Part shown: positions 56,470 to 64,000 of the stretch, piece after piece
Layout: each line of letters opens with the position of its first letter
Position numbering within the stretch: position 1 is the first letter of the stretch
Source: Leifsonia poae
GTDB lineage: Bacteria > Actinomycetota > Actinomycetes > Actinomycetales > Microbacteriaceae
Assembly (NCBI RefSeq): GCF_027921845.1
Contig: NZ_BSEN01000015.1
Location: 927,907 to 991,906, forward strand
Direction of reading: 5' to 3'
DNA: 64,000 nt
Made by a program: the position numbers and the translations under genes
Notes under the pieces: model-generated
The model's input: only the letters and a program-made list of their open reading frames with translations
Told to the model about the DNA's origin: nothing
The model's database searches: none

Positions 56470-57999
56470 ATGAGCGAATCCGTCAGCCTCCCGGCACTCG
56501 GTGAGAGTGTCACGGAAGGCACGGTCACCCGCTGGCTGAAGAACGTTGGCGACCGTGTCGAGGTCGACGAGCCCCTGCTCGAAGTCTCGACCGACAAGGT
56601 CGACACCGAGATCCCGTCACCGATCGCCGGCGTGATCGAGGCGATCCTGGTGCAGGAGGACGAGACCGTCGAGGTGGGCACCGCGCTCGTGACGATCGGC
56701 GACGGTTCCGGCGGTGGCGAGGCTCCGGCCGCGCCGGCCGCTGAGGCCGAGGCTGCTCCGGCACCTGCCGAGGCTGCGCCTGCCGAGGCCGCGCCTGCCG
56801 AGGCCGCACCGGCAGAGGCCGCTCCGACAGAGGCCGCTCCGACAGAGGCTCCGGCACCTGCCGAGGCACCGGCTCCGGTCGCTGCCGCTCCGGCTGCGGC
56901 GCCTGCGCCCGCTCAGGAGGCTCCGGCTCCGGCTGAGGCTCCGGCCCCCGCCGCGGAGACGCCCGCTCCGGCGGCCGCCCCCGCCGAGGCACCCGCGGCA
57001 GCTGCTCCTGCCGCTGCTCCGGCGCCCGCCGCGGCGCCTGCTCCCGCCGCCGCGCCTGCTCCCGCAGCATCGTCGGGCGGTGCACACGCCGGCAACGCGG
57101 GCTACGTCACCCCGATCGTCCGCAAGCTGGCGAACGAGCAGGGCATCGACCTCGCGAACGTCACCGGCACCGGTGTCGGCGGACGCATCCGTAAGGAGGA
57201 CATCCTCTCGGCTGCTGCTCCCGCTGCTGCGGCCGCCCCGGCCGAAGCAGCACCCGCTGCCGCACCGGCTCCCGAGGTCTCGCCGCTGCGCGGCACGACC
57301 CAGCCGATGTCGCGTCTGCGCAAGGTCGTCGCCGAGCGCGCCGTCGTCTCGATGCAGTCGTCCGCTCAGCTCACCACCGTGGTCGAGGTCGACGTCACCA
57401 AGGTCGCCGCGTTCCGCGACAAGGTGAAGGCCGACTTCCAGGCCAAGACGGGCGTCAAGCTCTCGTTCCTCCCGTTCTTCGCTCTGGCGGCGGCCGAGGC
57501 GCTGAAGACGTACCCCGTCATCAACGCCACGATCGACGGCGACTCGATCGTCTATCCGGACCACGAGAACATGTCGATCGCGGTCGACACCGAGCGCGGC
57601 CTGCTGACCCCCGTGGTCCGCAATGCGTCCGAGCTCGACCTCGCCGGGCTCGCCGCGGAGATCGCGGACCTCGCCGAGCGCACCCGCGAGAACCGCCTCA
57701 AGCCGGATGAGCTGGCCGGCGGCACGTTCACGCTAACCAACACCGGTTCGCGTGGCGCGCTGTTCGACACCCCGGTCGTCTTCCTCCCGCAGGTCGCGAT
57801 CCTGGGCACCGGCATCGTCACCAAGAAGCCCGTGGTCATCTCGGCCGACGGATCCGACTCGATCGCGATCCGCTCCACCGTGTACCTTGCGCTGTCGTAC
57901 GACCACCGCATCGTCGACGGTGCCGACGCCGCTCGCTTCCTCGTCGCGGTGAAGAACCGCCTCGAGGGCGGCGACTTCGCCGGCAACCTGGGCATCTAA
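56470..57999 (+). CDS. sucB: 2-oxo acid dehydrogenase E2, dihydrolipoyllysine succinyltransferase type
   Basis: A 509-residue E2 acyltransferase. One lipoyl domain lies at residues 1-80 with the lipoylated Lys43 in [10 protein letters not shown], then an Ala/Pro/Glu linker of about 115 residues (56735-57085), the E3-binding domain ([28 protein letters not shown]), a second Ala/Pro linker, and the catalytic core ending with [16 protein letters not shown]. The linkers contain runs of near-identical 12- and 15-base units ([10 protein letters not shown]). Actinobacterial SucB-type E2 proteins often serve both pyruvate and 2-oxoglutarate complexes, so the substrate is not fixed. A GAAGGAG box precedes the ATG. 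Confidence 0.93.
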   Translation: MSESVSLPALGESVTEGTVTRWLKNVGDRVEVDEPLLEVSTDKVDTEIPSPIAGVIEAILVQEDETVEVGTALVTIGDGSGGGEAPAAPAAEAEAAPAPAEAAPAEAAPAEAAPAEAAPTEAAPTEAPAPAEAPAPVAAAPAAAPAPAQEAPAPAEAPAPAAETPAPAAAPAEAPAAAAPAAAPAPAAAPAPAAAPAPAASSGGAHAGNAGYVTPIVRKLANEQGIDLANVTGTGVGGRIRKEDILSAAAPAAAAAPAEAAPAAAPAPEVSPLRGTTQPMSRLRKVVAERAVVSMQSSAQLTTVVEVDVTKVAAFRDKVKADFQAKTGVKLSFLPFFALAAAEALKTYPVINATIDGDSIVYPDHENMSIAVDTERGLLTPVVRNASELDLAGLAAEIADLAERTRENRLKPDELAGGTFTLTNTGSRGALFDTPVVFLPQVAILGTGIVTKKPVVISADGSDSIAIRSTVYLALSYDHRIVDGADAARFLVAVKNRLEGGDFAGNLGI

Positions 58000-59450
58000 T
58001 CGCGATAGACATCACGTAAGCGCCAACCGGCCTCGTTCCTGACCATCAGGACCGAGGCCGGTTCGCTTTTCCCGCTCGCCCCGCTCTGCGCGGCAGACGG
58101 TGTCGCCGACACCAGCGCCGCATCGCCCCAGCGCTGCACCAGCGCCAGGCGGGCATCCGAGAAGTCCCGGAGCACGTCCGCCCCGACCGCACCGAGCGCG
58201 GCGGCATCCTCCCGGTACAACGCCGAGTCGACCCTCAGCGATGTTTCGAGGCACGACGGCTTGGAAGCGGCACGGAAGCAGGCCAGCCGGGCGGCAAGCA
58301 GGCCCGCTGCCGCGACCACCGGATCATCGGATCGCAGCCGCTGATCGCCCGTGCCACCACCACTGCTACCTGAGGCCATGGACGTCGCTGTTGCCCGCGG
58401 AGACGACGCGGAGGCCGAGGGTGTGGACACGGCGCCTGACGGGGCATCCTGGGCGGGAGACGCCGGCGGAACCGCGCCAGAGGTCGGGGCGTCCGGGGGC
58501 ACCATCGCCACCGCGAGAGCTGCCAGCGCGATCGGCGTCACGGCCACGGCCACCAGTTTCCTGCGCGTGCCGAGCCATCCGGTGACCCGCTGCACGATCG
58601 CCGCGATCGGGTGCCCCTCCAGAACTGTGTCGAGCATCCCCGCGTGCGGAGCCATGGCCCGCGACGGCACGGCGTGCGACGCCAGCGCGGCGGTCGGCCG
58701 AGTGTCCGGACCGGCGACGTCGCCACTCCCGACGGGAATCAACACCGCCTCGGGCTCGACCGCGACCGCCACCGCGTCGGACACGGACTCCCAGCTCCCC
58801 GACCGGAGCGGCTCACGGATCGCCTCCAGGATCCGATCACCATCGGCCCTCGGGAGGGAGCCTGCCAACCGGTCTGCGAGGCGCAGGAAGCCGCGGCGGT
58901 CGCCGTCGGCGCTGTCCGCCGTCAGACGGCGCGCTCCCGCCAGGGACGCGAGCGCCGGGCAGGAGTCGTGCCGGAACACGACGCACCGCGTGGTCAGCGC
59001 CCCGTGGGCCCAGCCGCGCTCGTTCAGGGCCGACAGCCCCGCTGCCACCCCGAGCAGGACCGTGGCCACCTCCCCCGCCCTCAGGTAGGTGCGGTGCGCG
59101 AGCAGGTCGGCGAGCAGCCCGCCTGAGGCGTGTTCGCGAAGCACGGCGGGCACCACCGTCGTCCCCCTCAGCTCGCGGCGCCGTGTCGTCTCCGTCACCA
59201 CCTCGACGAGCCCGAGCAGATGCTCGGACGCGCCGGGGGCCGCGAGCTCGATCTCCGTCTGCACCCTGGTGTGCGCATCCGGCGACGGCGTCTGCAGCCA
59301 GAGTTCCACGGGGAAGGCAGCACCGGACGGGAGCACGAGCTGACGCAGTTCGCGCTCATCGGCTGCCAGCGTCGCCAGCGTCGTCCAGTCGTGCTGAGCG
59401 GCCAGGGCCGAGGCGCGACGCGCGAGGTCGAGTGCGGGTGTCGGCGCCAT
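57996..59450 (-). CDS. membrane-anchored protein kinase-like (pseudokinase) protein
   Basis: A protein of about 484 residues. Residues 1-230 resemble a Ser/Thr kinase fold that has lost its chemistry: [48 protein letters not shown] looks like kinase helices C-E, and [13 protein letters not shown] replaces the catalytic HRDLKPxN; no DFG or phosphate-binding loop is seen. One membrane helix follows ([21 protein letters not shown], about residues 305-325), then a Ser/Pro/Ala linker and an extracellular domain with two Cys. It lies in the lipoate cluster but on the other strand, sharing its stop with sucB (CTAA). The start is uncertain: ATG 59450, GTG 59498 and TTG 59510 are possible. Confidence 0.6.
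   Translation of the reverse strand: MAPTPALDLARRASALAAQHDWTTLATLAADERELRQLVLPSGAAFPVELWLQTPSPDAHTRVQTEIELAAPGASEHLLGLVEVVTETTRRRELRGTTVVPAVLREHASGGLLADLLAHRTYLRAGEVATVLLGVAAGLSALNERGWAHGALTTRCVVFRHDSCPALASLAGARRLTADSADGDRRGFLRLADRLAGSLPRADGDRILEAIREPLRSGSWESVSDAVAVAVEPEAVLIPVGSGDVAGPDTRPTAALASHAVPSRAMAPHAGMLDTVLEGHPIAAIVQRVTGWLGTRRKLVAVAVTPIALAALAVAMVPPDAPTSGAVPPASPAQDAPSGAVSTPSASASSPRATATSMASGSSGGGTGDQRLRSDDPVVAAAGLLAARLACFRAASKPSCLETSLRVDSALYREDAAALGAVGADVLRDFSDARLALVQRWGDAALVSATPSAAQSGASGKSEPASVLMVRNEAGWRLRDVYRD
58025..58063. terminator. hairpin terminator after sucB
   Basis: Eleven-base arms AACCGGCCTCG / CGAGGCCGGTT, extended across one mismatch by TCCTGA/TCAGGA, with CGCTTTTCCC following on the plus strand. 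It lies inside the 3' coding end of the convergent pseudokinase-like gene. Confidence 0.75.
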
Positions 59451-59549
59451 GACTCCATCCCAGTCCAGCTCCCGCGGACCGGCAACCGTCCGACGCACGT
59501 CGGTGCACAACGCGCGGTCGAAGTGGACTGTGGAGAACCGGCGAGCGCA

Positions 59550-59555
59550 TAGACT
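59550..59555 (+). promoter_or_regulatory. -10 element, leaderless promoter of lipB-lipA
   Basis: TAGACT, six bases before the GTG at 59562; no ribosome-binding site. Confidence 0.5.
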
Positions 59556-59561
59556 GACCCG

Positions 59562-60197
59562 GTGACCGCGTTTATCGTCACGGGGCTAAGCGCCAACTCC
59601 GTGCCGTATCTCGAGGCCCTCGAACAGCAACGTGCCCTGCACGCCGCTGTCGTCGCAGGCCGGGCGCCCGATACCGTCATCCTCCTCGAGCACCCGTCGG
59701 TGTACACCGCCGGCAAGCGAACCGAGCCCGACGAAAGGCCGACAGACGGAACACCCGTCATCGATGTCGACCGCGGCGGGAAGATCACCTGGCACGGGCC
59801 GGGTCAGCTCGTGGGGTACCCGATCTTCCATCTCGCCGAACCGATCGACGTCGTCGGATACGTCCGCCGGCTCGAGGGCATCCTCATCGACGTGCTCGCC
59901 GACCTCGGCGTGACCGGCGAGCGGGTGCAGGGCCGTTCCGGCGTCTGGATCCGCGGGGTGCAGCGCGACGAGAAGATCGCCGCGATCGGCATCCGTGTCG
60001 CCGAGGGGGTGACGATGCACGGCTTCGCCCTGAACTGCTCCAACGGGTTCGAGGCGTACGACGCCATCGTCGCCTGCGGCATCCGGGATGCGGGGATCAC
60101 CTCGATCAGCCGCGTGCTCGGCCGCACGGTGACGCCTCAGGACGTCGCGCCGCTCGTCCAGGCCCGCTTCGAGCAGGAACTGGCGGCCGTCGCGTGA
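59562..60197 (+). CDS. lipB: lipoyl(octanoyl) transferase
   Basis: A 211-residue LipB that moves octanoyl from acyl carrier protein to the lysine of lipoyl domains, such as the one in SucB encoded upstream. Motifs: [42 protein letters not shown] with the catalytic lysine, and IVACGI with the acyl-thioester cysteine. It starts at GTG and its stop overlaps the lipA start (GTGA), so the two are translated together. A leaderless promoter is at 59550-59555. Confidence 0.95.
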   Translation: MTAFIVTGLSANSVPYLEALEQQRALHAAVVAGRAPDTVILLEHPSVYTAGKRTEPDERPTDGTPVIDVDRGGKITWHGPGQLVGYPIFHLAEPIDVVGYVRRLEGILIDVLADLGVTGERVQGRSGVWIRGVQRDEKIAAIGIRVAEGVTMHGFALNCSNGFEAYDAIVACGIRDAGITSISRVLGRTVTPQDVAPLVQARFEQELAAVA

Positions 60198-61183
60198 GCG
60201 CCGCACCCGAGGGACGCCGGATGCTGCGTCTCGAGGTCCGCAACGCCGAGACACCGATCGAGCGCAAGCCCGAGTGGATCAAGACCAAGGCGAAGATGGG
60301 GCCGGAGTACCGGCAGCTGCAGTCGCTGGTGAAGAGCGAAGACCTGCACACCGTGTGCCAGGAGGCCGGCTGCCCGAACATCTTCGAGTGCTGGGAGGAC
60401 CGCGAGGCGACCTTCCTCATCGGCGGAGCGCAGTGTACCAGGCGCTGCGACTTCTGTCAGATCGACACCGGCAAGCCGGCCGACTACGACACCGATGAGC
60501 CGCGTCGCGTCGCCGAGTCCGTCACGCGGATGAGTCTGCGCTACGCGACGGTGACCGGCGTCGCCCGCGACGACCTGGACGACGAGGGGTCGTGGCTGTA
60601 CGCCGAGACGATCCGCGAGATCCATCGGCAGAGCCCCGGCACGGGCGTCGAGATCCTGGTACCCGATTTCTCCGGCAACCCGGACTATCTCGGCGAGGTG
60701 TTCTCGGCCGAGCCGGAGGTGTTCGCGCACAACGTCGAGACCGTGCCCCGGATCTTCAAGCGGATCCGGCCGGCGTTCCGCTACGACCGCTCCCTCAACG
60801 TCATCACCCAGGGACGCGCTGCCGGGCTCATCACGAAGTCCAACCTCATCCTCGGGATGGGCGAGGAGCGCGACGAGGTCAGCCAGGCGCTTCGCGACCT
60901 GCACGACGCCGGAACCGACATCATCACGATCACCCAGTATCTGCGCCCGAGTGCGCGGCATCTGCCGGTGGCGCGCTGGGTGCATCCGGACGAGTTCGTC
61001 GAGCTGAAGCACGAAGCCGAGGAGATCGGATTCCTCGGGGTGCTCGCCGGTCCCCTCGTGCGATCGTCCTACCGCGCCGGGCGCTTGTGGGCCCAGTCGA
61101 TGCAGGCGAAGGGCCGTCCGGTGCCACCCGAACTGCAGCAGCTGGCCGACGCGTCACTCGGGTTCGCACAGGCGGTTTCCTGA
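60194..61183 (+). CDS. lipA: lipoyl synthase (radical SAM)
   Basis: A 329-residue radical SAM enzyme that inserts two sulfur atoms into protein-bound octanoyl groups. The auxiliary cluster cysteines are in [14 protein letters not shown], and the SAM cluster is bound by CTRRCDFC (CxxxCxxC). Further family blocks are [28 protein letters not shown] and [23 protein letters not shown] (here as separate stretches), with RSSYRAG near the end supplying the serine that ligates the auxiliary cluster. It starts at GTG overlapping the lipB stop codon and completes the lipoate cluster. Confidence 0.96.
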   Translation: MSAAPEGRRMLRLEVRNAETPIERKPEWIKTKAKMGPEYRQLQSLVKSEDLHTVCQEAGCPNIFECWEDREATFLIGGAQCTRRCDFCQIDTGKPADYDTDEPRRVAESVTRMSLRYATVTGVARDDLDDEGSWLYAETIREIHRQSPGTGVEILVPDFSGNPDYLGEVFSAEPEVFAHNVETVPRIFKRIRPAFRYDRSLNVITQGRAAGLITKSNLILGMGEERDEVSQALRDLHDAGTDIITITQYLRPSARHLPVARWVHPDEFVELKHEAEEIGFLGVLAGPLVRSSYRAGRLWAQSMQAKGRPVPPELQQLADASLGFAQAVS

Positions 61184-61219
61184 ACGCGAACGAGGTCACG
61201 CCGAGCCCGGTCTTGCCGG

Positions 61220-61225
61220 TATCCT
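61220..61225 (+). promoter_or_regulatory. -10 element, leaderless promoter of the DUF4191 gene
   Basis: TATCCT, seven bases before the ATG at 61233; no ribosome-binding site. Confidence 0.5.
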
Positions 61226-61232
61226 TAGACCT

Positions 61233-61931
61233 ATGGCACGCAAGGACAAGTCCACCAAGGAGCCCGGCCGTCTGAAGCAGATGTGGCAGGTCTTCCAGAT
61301 GACCCGCCGCTACGACAACCGGGCCGTCGCATACATCGTCGGCGGACTCGTGCTGCCGATCATCGTGGGCGTTCTCCTGTCGATCTTCCTGTCCGACGGC
61401 AACGTCTTCACGATGATCCTCTGGATCGTCGCCGGGCTGCTGGCCGGCGTGCTCATCGCGCTCATCATCCTCGGCCGCCGTGCCGAGCGTGCCGCCTACT
61501 CGCAGATCGAGGGTCAGCCCGGTGCCGTCGGCGCCGTGCTGCGCAGCTCGCTCAAGCGCAGCTGGCGCGGGTCAGAGATGCCCATCGCGGTCAACGGCAA
61601 GACGCAGGACGCGGTCTATCGCGCCGTCGGCCGTGGCGGCGTGGTGCTGATCAGCGAGGGTCCCAAGACCCGCACCGTCCGGATGCTCGACGAGCAGCGC
61701 CGCAGCGTCAACCGCGTGCTCCCGAACGTACCGGTCACGACGATCAGCGTTGGTCCGGATGCCGACTCGGTGCCGCTGCACAAGATCCCGCGCACGCTCG
61801 CCAAGATCAAGCCGACGCTCACCAAGGCCGAGGTCATGGCGATCAGCAACCGTCTGCAGTCGCTCGAGAACCCGATGCCGATCCCCAAGGGCATCGACCC
61901 GATGAAGGTACGCGCGCAGCGTTCCCGCTGA
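61233..61931 (+). CDS. DUF4191 family membrane protein
   Basis: A 232-residue actinobacterial protein with a basic N-terminus (MARKDKSTKEPGRLKQMWQVFQMT), two membrane helices (AVAYIVGGLVLPIIVGVLL and FTMILWIVAGLLAGVLIALIILG) and a cytoplasmic domain (GAVGAVLRSSLKRSWRGSEMPIAVNGKTQDAVYRAVGRGGVVLI). This is the DUF4191 pattern. The family sits between lipA and glnA in many actinobacteria, as here, but its role is unknown. Its stop codon is the first TGA of the 20-base tandem repeat that follows. Confidence 0.9.
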   Translation: MARKDKSTKEPGRLKQMWQVFQMTRRYDNRAVAYIVGGLVLPIIVGVLLSIFLSDGNVFTMILWIVAGLLAGVLIALIILGRRAERAAYSQIEGQPGAVGAVLRSSLKRSWRGSEMPIAVNGKTQDAVYRAVGRGGVVLISEGPKTRTVRMLDEQRRSVNRVLPNVPVTTISVGPDADSVPLHKIPRTLAKIKPTLTKAEVMAISNRLQSLENPMPIPKGIDPMKVRAQRSR

Positions 61932-61986
61932 CCCGCCGCGCTCAGGGCTGACCCGCCGCGCTCAGGGCTGACCCGCCGCGCTCAGG
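61927..61986. repeat. three exact tandem copies of a 20-base unit
   Basis: The unit GCTGACCCGCCGCGCTCAGG occurs three times in a row. Each unit holds TGA on the plus strand and, through TCA, TGA on the minus strand. The first unit ends the DUF4191 gene and the last ends the RDD gene, so the repeat fills the whole convergent gap. Confidence 0.95.
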
Positions 61987-62419
61987 CGCGGATGAGGACC
62001 GTCCCAGCGATCTTGTCGTGGAAACCGCGCTGATCGGAGTCCCAGACCAGGGCCGGCACGACGACGCAGAGCAGCAGGGTGCGCACGATGGGCCGCCAGA
62101 TCCCGATCCAGCCGCCCTTGAGCGCGACCACGCGCATCCCGAACACGCGGTGGCCGATGCTGCCGCCGATCGTCGGGATGAAGACGATCTGCATCAGGGC
62201 GAAGATGCCGAGGGTCGTCCAGCCGTCCGCTGTTCCGTCATGACGGAACAGGCCCCACGAGATCAGATACGCCAGTCCCCAGTCGATGACGAGGGCGCCG
62301 ATCCGGCGCCCGGCGCGGCCCACGGAGCCGCGGCCCTCCTCGGGGAGACCGAGGCGCTGCCCGGGATATCTGCTCGGTGCGATGTCGCCGGAACGGGAGG
62401 CGGAGGGATTCTGGGGCAC
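61982..62419 (-). CDS. RDD family membrane protein
   Basis: A 145-residue RDD-family protein with three membrane helices (GALVIDWGLAYLISWGLF, LGIFALMQIVFIPTIGG, IVRTLLLCVVVPALVW). The first helix carries the R-x-x-D pattern (RRIGALVIDW) and the end reads DQRGFHDKIAGTVLI, both family marks. Function is not established; some RDD proteins are linked to Na+/H+ exchange or to lipid-associated roles. The start at GTG 62419 is chosen because TAAACT lies seven bases upstream; a longer open frame to 62539 would run over the glnA control region. It diverges from glnA. Confidence 0.88.
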   Translation of the reverse strand: MPQNPSASRSGDIAPSRYPGQRLGLPEEGRGSVGRAGRRIGALVIDWGLAYLISWGLFRHDGTADGWTTLGIFALMQIVFIPTIGGSIGHRVFGMRVVALKGGWIGIWRPIVRTLLLCVVVPALVWDSDQRGFHDKIAGTVLIRA

Positions 62420-62426
62420 CCTCGCA

Positions 62427-62432
62427 AGTTTA
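62427..62432 (-). promoter_or_regulatory. -10 element, leaderless promoter of the RDD gene
   Basis: TAAACT on the minus strand, seven bases before the GTG at 62419. Confidence 0.5.
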
Positions 62433-62448
62433 CCGGCCAGGGGTACGC

Positions 62449-62486
62449 GTAACATGCCGGAAACATTTGCGTCACCGCGGGGAAAC
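62449..62486 (+). promoter_or_regulatory. complete GlnR box upstream of glnA
   Basis: GTAAC-n6-GAAAC-n6-GTCAC-n6-GAAAC, a full match to the two-site GlnR consensus gTnAc-n6-GaAAc repeated at a six-base interval. It ends ten bases before the glnA -10 candidate and also lies 17 bases upstream of the RDD gene's -10 element. Confidence 0.85.
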
Positions 62487-62496
62487 TCCCTCCCCC

Positions 62497-62502
62497 TAGG
62501 TT
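62497..62502 (+). promoter_or_regulatory. -10 element of glnA
   Basis: TAGGTT, eleven bases after the GlnR box and 57 bases before the glnA ATG. The -35 region would fall inside the GlnR box, so GlnR binding directly affects polymerase access. Confidence 0.45.
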
Positions 62503-62559
62503 GGGACTCGGGCTGCACGCGCAGTCCGCCCCGCTTCAACCCATTTGGGAGTCCTCCGC

Positions 62560-63984
62560 ATGTTCCGTGATTCTTCCGAGGTGCTCAAGTTCATCAAGGA
62601 CACTGACGTCAAGTTCCTTGATATCCGCTTCACCGATCTGCCCGGTGTCCAGCAGCACTTCAACATCCCCGCGTCGACCGTTGATGAAGAGTTCTTCTCC
62701 GTCGGCCAGCTGTTCGACGGCTCGTCCATCCGCGGCTTCGCGTCGATCCACGAGTCCGACATGCAGCTCATCCCGGATGTCTCGACGGCATACGTCGACC
62801 CGTTCCGCGCCGAGCGCACGCTCATCATGGTCTTCGACATCTACAACCCGCGCAACGGCGAGATCTACGCGAAGGACCCGCGTCAGGTCGCCAAGAAGGC
62901 TGAGAAGTACCTCGCCTCCACCGGCATCGCCGACACCGCGTTCTTCGCCCCCGAGGCGGAGTTCTACATCTTCGACGACGTGCGCTACGAGGTGAAGCAG
63001 AACTCCAGCTTCTACTCCGTGGACTCCGAGGAGGGCGCCTGGAACAGCGGCCGCGTCGAAGAGGGCGGCAACCTCGCCAACAAGACCCCGTACAAGGGCG
63101 GCTACTTCCCCGTCTCGCCGGTCGACAAGCAGGCCGACCTCCGCGACGACATCTCGCTCAAGCTGATCGACGCCGGGCTCATCCTGGAGCGCGCGCACCA
63201 CGAGGTCGGCACCGGCGGCCAGGCCGAGATCAACTACCGCTTCGACACCATGGTGCACGCGGCCGACGACATCCTGAAGTTCAAGTACATCGTGAAGAAC
63301 ACGGCGCAGGAGTGGGGCAAGGTCGCGACCTTCATGCCGAAGCCGCTCTTCGGCGACAACGGCTCGGGCATGCACACGCACCAGTCGCTGTGGAACGACG
63401 GCAAGCCGCTGTTCTACGACGAGGCCGGCTACGGCGGCCTGTCCGACCTGGCCCGCTGGTACATCGGTGGCCTGCTGAAGCACGCCCCGGCTGTGCTCGC
63501 CTTCACGAACCCGACGGTGAACTCGTTCCACCGCCTGGTCCCCGGCTTCGAGGCCCCGGTCAACCTGGTCTACTCGGCCGGTAACCGTTCGGCGTCCATC
63601 CGCATCCCGATCACGGGCACGAACCCCAAGGCGAAGCGCATCGAGTTCCGCGCACCGGATGCCTCGGGCAACCCGTACCTCGCGTTCGCCGCTCAGCTCA
63701 TGGCCGGCCTCGACGGCATCAAGAACCGCATCGAGCCGCACGAGCCGGTCGACAAGGACCTCTACGAGCTCCCGCCCGAGGAGGCCAAGAACATCCCGCA
63801 GGTCCCCGGTTCGCTGGGCGAGGCCCTGGACGCGCTGGAGGCCGACCACGACTTCCTGCTCGCCGGCGGCGTCTTCACCCCGGAGCTCATCGAGACCTGG
63901 ATCGACTACAAGCGCGAGAAGGAGATCAAGCCCCTCGCGCAGCGTCCGCACCCGTTCGAGTACGAGCTGTACTTCGGCGTGTAA
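62560..63984 (+). CDS. glnA: glutamine synthetase type I
   Basis: A 474-residue GlnA of the I-beta type. Family blocks are [34 protein letters not shown] (metal Glu residues), [45 protein letters not shown] (read as separate stretches) and the adenylylated tyrosine in [11 protein letters not shown]. It makes glutamine from glutamate and ammonia and works with the Amt channel at 8.5-9.8 kb under the same regulator. The start at ATG 62560 has GGGAG nine bases upstream and gives the standard length. The gene is complete, ending 16 bases before the window edge. Confidence 0.97.
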   Translation: MFRDSSEVLKFIKDTDVKFLDIRFTDLPGVQQHFNIPASTVDEEFFSVGQLFDGSSIRGFASIHESDMQLIPDVSTAYVDPFRAERTLIMVFDIYNPRNGEIYAKDPRQVAKKAEKYLASTGIADTAFFAPEAEFYIFDDVRYEVKQNSSFYSVDSEEGAWNSGRVEEGGNLANKTPYKGGYFPVSPVDKQADLRDDISLKLIDAGLILERAHHEVGTGGQAEINYRFDTMVHAADDILKFKYIVKNTAQEWGKVATFMPKPLFGDNGSGMHTHQSLWNDGKPLFYDEAGYGGLSDLARWYIGGLLKHAPAVLAFTNPTVNSFHRLVPGFEAPVNLVYSAGNRSASIRIPITGTNPKAKRIEFRAPDASGNPYLAFAAQLMAGLDGIKNRIEPHEPVDKDLYELPPEEAKNIPQVPGSLGEALDALEADHDFLLAGGVFTPELIETWIDYKREKEIKPLAQRPHPFEYELYFGV

Positions 63985-64000
63985 CGACCGCTCGCTGCAC

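Noticed and set aside
56735..57085. Dense 12-15 base repeats that at first look like a minisatellite or CRISPR-like array
   Set aside because: They encode the Ala/Pro/Glu swinging-arm linker of the E2 protein; units are irregular and in frame.

Overview
The window is high-GC actinobacterial DNA. The gene set (SepH, DUF3000/RNase D, dut-DUF3710-DUF3159, DUF3093, DUF4193, DUF4191, DUF7455, a second gyrase-like ParC/ParE pair, GlnR-type nitrogen sites) points to Micrococcales, most likely Microbacteriaceae and Leifsonia-like. The genus is inference. No tRNA, rRNA, CRISPR array, insertion sequence or prophage was seen. This looks like ordinary chromosome with a few accessory islands.

Layout. 1-6.6 kb: a partial DUF1990 gene, a lipoprotein, an esterase, a beta-carbonic anhydrase, then an accessory plus-strand operon around an 860-aa beta-propeller (BNR/Asp-box) protein whose C-terminal domain is repeated as a free-standing 84-aa protein. 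6.6-10.6 kb: a PemK/MazF-like protein overlapping a divergent ammonium transporter (Amt2) that has lost a pore histidine, and a canonical Amt1 with a GlnR-like half site upstream. 10.6-20.7 kb: serine hydrolase, zapE, sulfurtransferase-sufE, hydrolase, DUF3000-RNase D, and fadA-fadB for beta-oxidation. 20.7-27.8 kb: TetR regulator, GH2 beta-galactosidase, a MerR-aldo/keto reductase operon with a textbook MerR promoter, a PNT/CEOS-like dehydrogenase and a DHFR-family reductase. 27.8-37.8 kb: dxs, aconitase, a CtpE-like P-type ATPase and the dut operon. 38-45 kb: sepH, a nucleotide pyrophosphatase-like enzyme, and convergent parC/parE separated by a long perfect inverted repeat.

45.6-49.4 kb is the most unusual part. 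Two overlapping genes encode complementary fragments of alanine racemase: one keeps the PLP barrel but lacks the catalytic tyrosine loop, the other keeps the tyrosine domain but has lost most of the barrel and the PLP lysine. Facing them is a MurT-GatD pair in which the GatD nucleophile cysteine is alanine and MurT has no cysteine at all, so no zinc ribbon. Microbacteriaceae build group B peptidoglycan, in which the D-Glu alpha-carboxyl is joined to a bridge amino acid instead of being amidated. I propose that the four genes form a bridge-building module: a heteromeric racemase plus an ammonia-independent ligase. This is a hypothesis.

49.4-64 kb: the primary sigma factor, an MFS transporter, a PAC2 protein, pepA, the lipoate cluster (lpd, sucB, lipB, lipA) with a membrane pseudokinase-like gene inside it, DUF4191, an RDD protein and glnA with a complete GlnR box.

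A recurring promoter pattern (TAnnnT, then 6-7 bases, then the start codon) precedes about fourteen genes. It implies frequent leaderless transcription and helps fix start codons.
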